Assembly (NCBI GenBank): GCA_028275165.1 | Contig: JAQCNF010000010.1 | Coordinates: 1-48,181 of the forward strand | Length of the DNA stretch: 48,181 nucleotides | Direction: 5' to 3' | Source of the DNA: Haloquadratum sp. | GTDB taxonomy: Archaea; Halobacteriota; Halobacteria; Halobacteriales; Haloferacaceae | Shown here: one piece after another, positions 45,272 through 48,181 of the stretch | Layout of the letters: each line of letters opens with the position of its first letter | Numbering within the stretch: the stretch's first letter is position 1 | The notes under the pieces: generated by a model | Told to the model about the DNA's origin: nothing | The model's input: the letters and a program-made list of their open reading frames with translations, nothing else | Databases searched by the model: none | Program-made: the position numbers and the translations under genes

Positions 45272-45832
45272 ATGTTGCAGTATGTGACGACTAATGAGGG
45301 AAAGGTACGTGAAGCAAAAGCATATTTGGACTCCGTTGAGCAGTTTGAGTTTGATTACACGGAGATTCAGGCCGATGAATTGGGTCCAATCGCCGCTGCG
45401 GGAGCGCGTGAGGCAGCACGTGTCACCAATAAGAAAGTGCTCGTTGATGATGCTGGCTTATTTATCGATGGTTTTGATGGGTTTCCTGGCCCCTACTCTG
45501 CATTCGTTGAGGAATCAGTGGGTATTGATACTGTCCAACGAATGGCTGAGAGAGAGTTATCCCCTCCTCGGACTGCGAGTTTCCGTTGCGCGCTTGCGTT
45601 CTGTGAAGGAGTCAATACGGACTCAACCGAGACCAAATCCGCACACGTATTCACAGGCAGTGTTAAAGGTAAAATCGTCTCCCAACGTGGAGATCAAGGG
45701 TTTGGCTACGATCCGATTTTTGAGGTTGATGGGCACACATTGGCTGAGATGACGCCTGAAGAAAAAAACACGCTATCACATCGTGGACGTGCACTTGAAG
45801 CATTCAGCACATGGTTTGCCAGTGAGTATTGA
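45272..45832 (+). CDS. rdgB: XTP/dITP pyrophosphatase (RdgB/HAM1)
   Basis: House-cleaning enzyme that removes deaminated purine nucleotides such as ITP and XTP. The 186-residue protein has YVTTNEGKVREAKAYL at the N-terminus, VDDAGLFIDGFDGFPGPYSAFV, FGYDPIFEV, EMTPEEKNTLSHRGRA. These are all the family motifs. The ATG at 45272 is preferred; a start three codons upstream (MCCMLQ) is possible. Confidence 0.95.
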   Translation: MLQYVTTNEGKVREAKAYLDSVEQFEFDYTEIQADELGPIAAAGAREAARVTNKKVLVDDAGLFIDGFDGFPGPYSAFVEESVGIDTVQRMAERELSPPRTASFRCALAFCEGVNTDSTETKSAHVFTGSVKGKIVSQRGDQGFGYDPIFEVDGHTLAEMTPEEKNTLSHRGRALEAFSTWFASEY

Positions 45833-45888
45833 CCCGACACAAATCAGTGAGAGTCCGGTACCCAACCGAATCCGACATCATCAAACGC

Positions 45889-46485
45889 TTACTCATGGGG
45901 GTTGCTATCAGGGCCGCAGTACTCATCATCGTGAACGAGCGCGTAGAAACTCGCTGGTTCGAATAGATTCGCAAACGCCTCCGGTTCACGAACGCTTATC
46001 GAGAGTTTTCTTCCTAAGTGTGCTCCAGCCCCGGCAGAGAGAAGCTGCTGGTCAAGAGAGAGTATGTGTTGTGCTCCACTTCGATATGCACATGCAAGCG
46101 CAGGGTGGTCATCCTCATGATGATTCTCCAGGTGTACCCAGTCACGAGCGCGGTGCTTCCATGCTGAAGCGAGTAACTCGTCGCCAAAGTACGATATAAG
46201 AGCATCCGCATCGCTCAGGATCACGGGGCTACTGTAGACTTGTAGCCACTGATGACTCCGAAACGGATCAAGCGCTTTGCGCGCAGCCCCCACGCCGAAC
46301 AGATCAGCAGCGAGCACATCGGCGTCAGGAACAATCGTTACCGGGCTCTGCGATTGTGGCGGCGATTCTGGAGGTGCCATTGGTGGTGCTTCACGAGTAT
46401 CTCGATAGGCAGCAAGACGTGTCGTAAGAGCTTGTGAGGATGGTCCATCAGTAATCAGTTCAAATAAGACGTCCCAACGTGCCAT
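45889..46485 (-). CDS. PIN-like haloarchaeal protein (DUF7384-like)
   Basis: A 198-residue protein. After a short helical start and a proline-rich linker (residues 33-48) comes a PIN-like fold: VPDADVLAADLF with early aspartates, LSDADALISYF, HHEDDHPALACAYRSGAQHI and LSLDQQL with later acidic residues. Haloarchaeal relatives are grouped, as I recall, as DUF7384. Whether it is an active nuclease is not known. It converges on rdgB with 56 bases between stops. Confidence 0.72.
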   Translation of the reverse strand: MARWDVLFELITDGPSSQALTTRLAAYRDTREAPPMAPPESPPQSQSPVTIVPDADVLAADLFGVGAARKALDPFRSHQWLQVYSSPVILSDADALISYFGDELLASAWKHRARDWVHLENHHEDDHPALACAYRSGAQHILSLDQQLLSAGAGAHLGRKLSISVREPEAFANLFEPASFYALVHDDEYCGPDSNPHE

Positions 46486-46854
46486 GATATGTGATTACCA
46501 GTTGTTGGTAATACGATTTCTTGATTCAGCCGCCTGTATTTTTTGCGCCCGATTCATGCTGGTTCTGGTGTTTCATTGGTGGCCAGTCAGTCGTCACATC
46601 TCTGGTTCTTGATACTGTTCGCCGAGGGGCTTCACCTCCAGTTCTCGCCGTATCGGGAGTAAGTGTTAGACGGTCGTGACTCCGTCTTGTGGTGTAAGGG
46701 CCGTCCCCTTAGAAACCGTTGATGATAAGATCGATATCTCCCACGGTCTGCGTGCAAGTCGCTTTCCATGTGAGCAAGGCGAATGTCTCGGCTTTGTTCG
46801 GAAGCTTTCGAGTTCCGTGATGATTTCGAGGTCGTCTCCCGAACCACTTGCACG

Positions 46855-46890
46855 TGACATCCACCCACGAGTCAGCTCGTGGGCTTCCCG
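46855..46890 (-). mobile_element. Isolated 3' end of an IS200/IS605-type element
   Basis: CCCACGAG and CTCGTGGG (46864-46871 and 46876-46883) form a perfect stem around TCAG. On the minus strand it is followed by TGGATGTCA, the same terminal motif as at 34495 and 36090. Upstream (46890-46985) the sequence is GC-rich but has no tnpB protein motif. So only the end of the element remains. Confidence 0.55.
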
Positions 46891-46985
46891 CGCAAGCGGT
46901 TGGTTGTTCTGTGAGGGTTCAGGACCGACGTGCCGATGGGAGTGGCCCCCGTTACTCCCATTCCGATCGACTCAGAGTTCCCTGA

Positions 46986-47260
46986 TTATTTTGTGTCGGG
47001 TCCGTTTTCCACGGGCTTCGCTTTTGATGAGACAAACACCGAGTCAACTGCCTGTTTGCGAACTGCCGAGATTCGATGGGAGTCCATCATCCCAAACTCC
47101 ATGCACTCCTTATCTGATGCGTCTGGATGATCAGATTTTGCTGTCTTAGCGAGATTCTCAGCAGCAGCAATGAGAACTTCTCTTTCTTTTGACTGAGATT
47201 CGAAATTGGTTCAAGTATATCAGTTTCCATTGGAGAAGTTTCAGAATCTGCGGCTGACAT
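46986..47260 (-). pseudogene. Frameshifted small gene of unknown function
   Basis: A minus-strand frame starts MSAADSETSPMETDILEPIS at 47258-47260. After NLSQK it passes an A-rich run, and coding character continues in another frame as EREVLIAAAENLAKTAKSDH, then PDASDKECMEFGMMDSHRIS and so on to a TAA at 46986-46988. The two halves would join to about 91 residues with one frameshift near 47195. No family is recognised; the acidic composition is haloarchaeal. It could be a sequencing error, a true pseudogene, or two chance frames. Confidence 0.4.
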
Positions 47261-47424
47261 GACAACTGTAGCTGCTGTCACCGTCCCCGGAGGTAAACCA
47301 CTAATAGAACCGAGAGCTTCGATTGATATTGCTGTAATACCGAGTCAATCATTATATTTATGTATGTTTTCTTGCTATTTTAGGTTATTAGCTCTCCACC
47401 CCACGTTTTCAATATATGGCCGTA

Positions 47425-47625
47425 TCAGTTATTCTTGCAGACGACTTCCCGTAATTCCTTGAGTAGTTGCAGATGGTTCTCTTCTAACACCTCAACATCT
47501 GTTGACATTTCCTCCGTGATTCGTGACCGGATCTCCGAGATAGCCTGATACCGGCGGTTACTACCATCGTCTTCTGCGAGCAATTCTCGGTCACGCTCCG
47601 TGAGGAGTGCTCGCGTCCGCGCCAT
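47425..47625 (-). CDS. Small conserved haloarchaeal protein
   Basis: A 66-residue, helical, charged protein: MARTRALLTERDRELLAEDD, then RRYQAISEIRSRITEEMSTD and HLQLLKELREVVC at the end. This pattern is common among small haloarchaeal chromosomal, plasmid and viral proteins of unknown function. It has the look of a coiled coil or small DNA-associated protein. The ATG at 47623-47625 is chosen; eight more codons upstream are possible. The location next to a GC-rich, possibly proviral region is suggestive. Confidence 0.72.
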   Translation of the reverse strand: MARTRALLTERDRELLAEDDGSNRRYQAISEIRSRITEEMSTDVEVLEENHLQLLKELREVVCKNN

Positions 47626-47832
47626 CTTAGTTTGCCTATCTGGACACATCCACTTCCATTTACCGTTCTATCTACCCTTGGGATTCACCTATAGGAAAAA
47701 ATTCACACATATGCAAACCTCCACTCCAAGAGCATCGCATAGATGTGACTGAAAACCGCGGGACGACGGTCAGAGGGTGGCCAGGGCGTGCGGCAACACG
47801 CCGAACCGTGCTTCGCTGGAGACCAACGAGGC

Positions 47833-48181
47833 ATGTCACTGAAGACATCTGCCGGACTTCAGGATTCCGGCACGGAAGCCGAATCGGACGCCAAGAACAT
47901 CGAAGCCGACCTCGGTCTCGCGGAGTTGATCGAGCAGCATGAAAACACCGGTTGGAGCGGCGTCGGGCTCCGATGGATTTTTCCCCACGCCGAGGTTGAC
48001 ACCGGACTCGATCCTGATGACGCCCGCGATCTCGCCGCCTTCCGGCACGACGCCCACAAGTTCACCGGCGAGGGCCACGGTGAGGCCCGCGAAGAGTTCG
48101 CTGGTGTTCCCATGAACCAGTCGGTTCCCGAGGGTGCAGACGGCGATGCAGCGGCGCTCTCGCGGCCTCACCAGAAGCAGA
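47833..48181 (+). CDS. GC-rich open frame, unknown protein (partial, runs off the right edge)
   Basis: From an ATG at 47833 an open frame runs to the end of the window without a stop (116 codons). It starts MSLKTSAGLQDSGTEAESDA and contains HENTGWSGVGLRWIFPHAEV and DTGLDPDDARDLAAFRHDAH. Acidic composition and strong third-position G/C use mark it as real coding DNA. It is far more GC-rich than the rest of the window, so it probably came from a high-GC haloarchaeon, plasmid or virus. I do not recognise the family; a viral structural or head-associated role is only a guess. A related frame may end just upstream (47742-47832). Confidence 0.6.
   Translation, partial: MSLKTSAGLQDSGTEAESDAKNIEADLGLAELIEQHENTGWSGVGLRWIFPHAEVDTGLDPDDARDLAAFRHDAHKFTGEGHGEAREEFAGVPMNQSVPEGADGDAAALSRPHQKQ

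Larger units (their letters stand above)
46486..47424. other. Gap with element end and a broken gene
   Basis: About 940 bases without an intact gene. It holds an element-end hairpin near 46855-46890 and a frameshifted minus-strand reading frame at 46986-47260, both listed separately. In 46490-46850 I see only broken frames. The 47290-47424 part is AT-rich and featureless apart from being upstream of the broken gene. Confidence 0.5.

Overview
The window comes from a haloarchaeon. The proteins are strongly acidic, many genes carry a TATA box about 25 bases before the start codon and so look leaderless, and the gene set is archaeal (thermosome, aIF2-gamma, Rpo7/Spt4, Kae1-Bud32, ABCE1, L40e, S24e, Sec61-beta, NpdG, archaemetzincin). 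Base composition is unusually AT-rich for a haloarchaeon and intergenic spaces are long and full of decayed insertion sequences, which fits a Haloquadratum-like organism. The genus is inferred, not proven.

Layout. 1-2928: the end of an unknown gene, a large unknown helical protein, then a GC-rich remnant of an IS200/IS605-type element. 2929-8289: a sodium:solute symporter, a decayed gap, the thermosome subunit and an ornithine cyclodeaminase/alanine dehydrogenase family enzyme. 8302-12825 (minus): leucyl-tRNA synthetase, prephenate dehydratase and HisH. 12956-15728: a phnDCE uptake operon. 15722-20914: uracil-DNA glycosylase, DUF99, a small acidic protein, an MBL hydrolase, L40e, thioredoxin, Sec61-beta, PdxT, HisE and the F420-dependent NADP reductase. 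20980-27865: HAD hydrolase, UPF0146, archaemetzincin, UspA, ABCE1 coupled to an EMC6-like membrane protein, an HTH regulator and the PIN-ATPase-KH protein PINA.

27866-36182 alternates real genes (M20 peptidase, M32 carboxypeptidase, zinc finger plus UvrD-like helicase) with at least three tnpB remnants. Two of these face outward inside a region bounded by 32-base inverted repeats. 36183-39839 holds a small membrane protein, riboflavin synthase, a PrsW-type protease and the FAU-1 RNA-binding/RNase protein.

39934-45832 is an information-processing cluster: aIF2-gamma, a PIN nuclease, Rpo7, Spt4, GTP-dependent dephospho-CoA kinase, S24e and fused Kae1-Bud32, followed by a DUF5808-like protein and an XTP/dITP pyrophosphatase. 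The S27ae gene often found after S24e is not there. 45889-48181 holds a PIN-like protein, another element end, a frameshifted gene, a small conserved protein and, at the right edge, a GC-rich open frame that may be the start of transferred or proviral DNA.

No tRNA, rRNA, CRISPR array or replication origin was recognised. No complete new system was found. The most interesting signals are the preserved tnpB-element ends without working tnpB, the missing S27ae, the cysteine-free aIF2-gamma, the EMC6-like/ABCE1 coupling, and unexplained hairpins at 31.7-32.0 kb.
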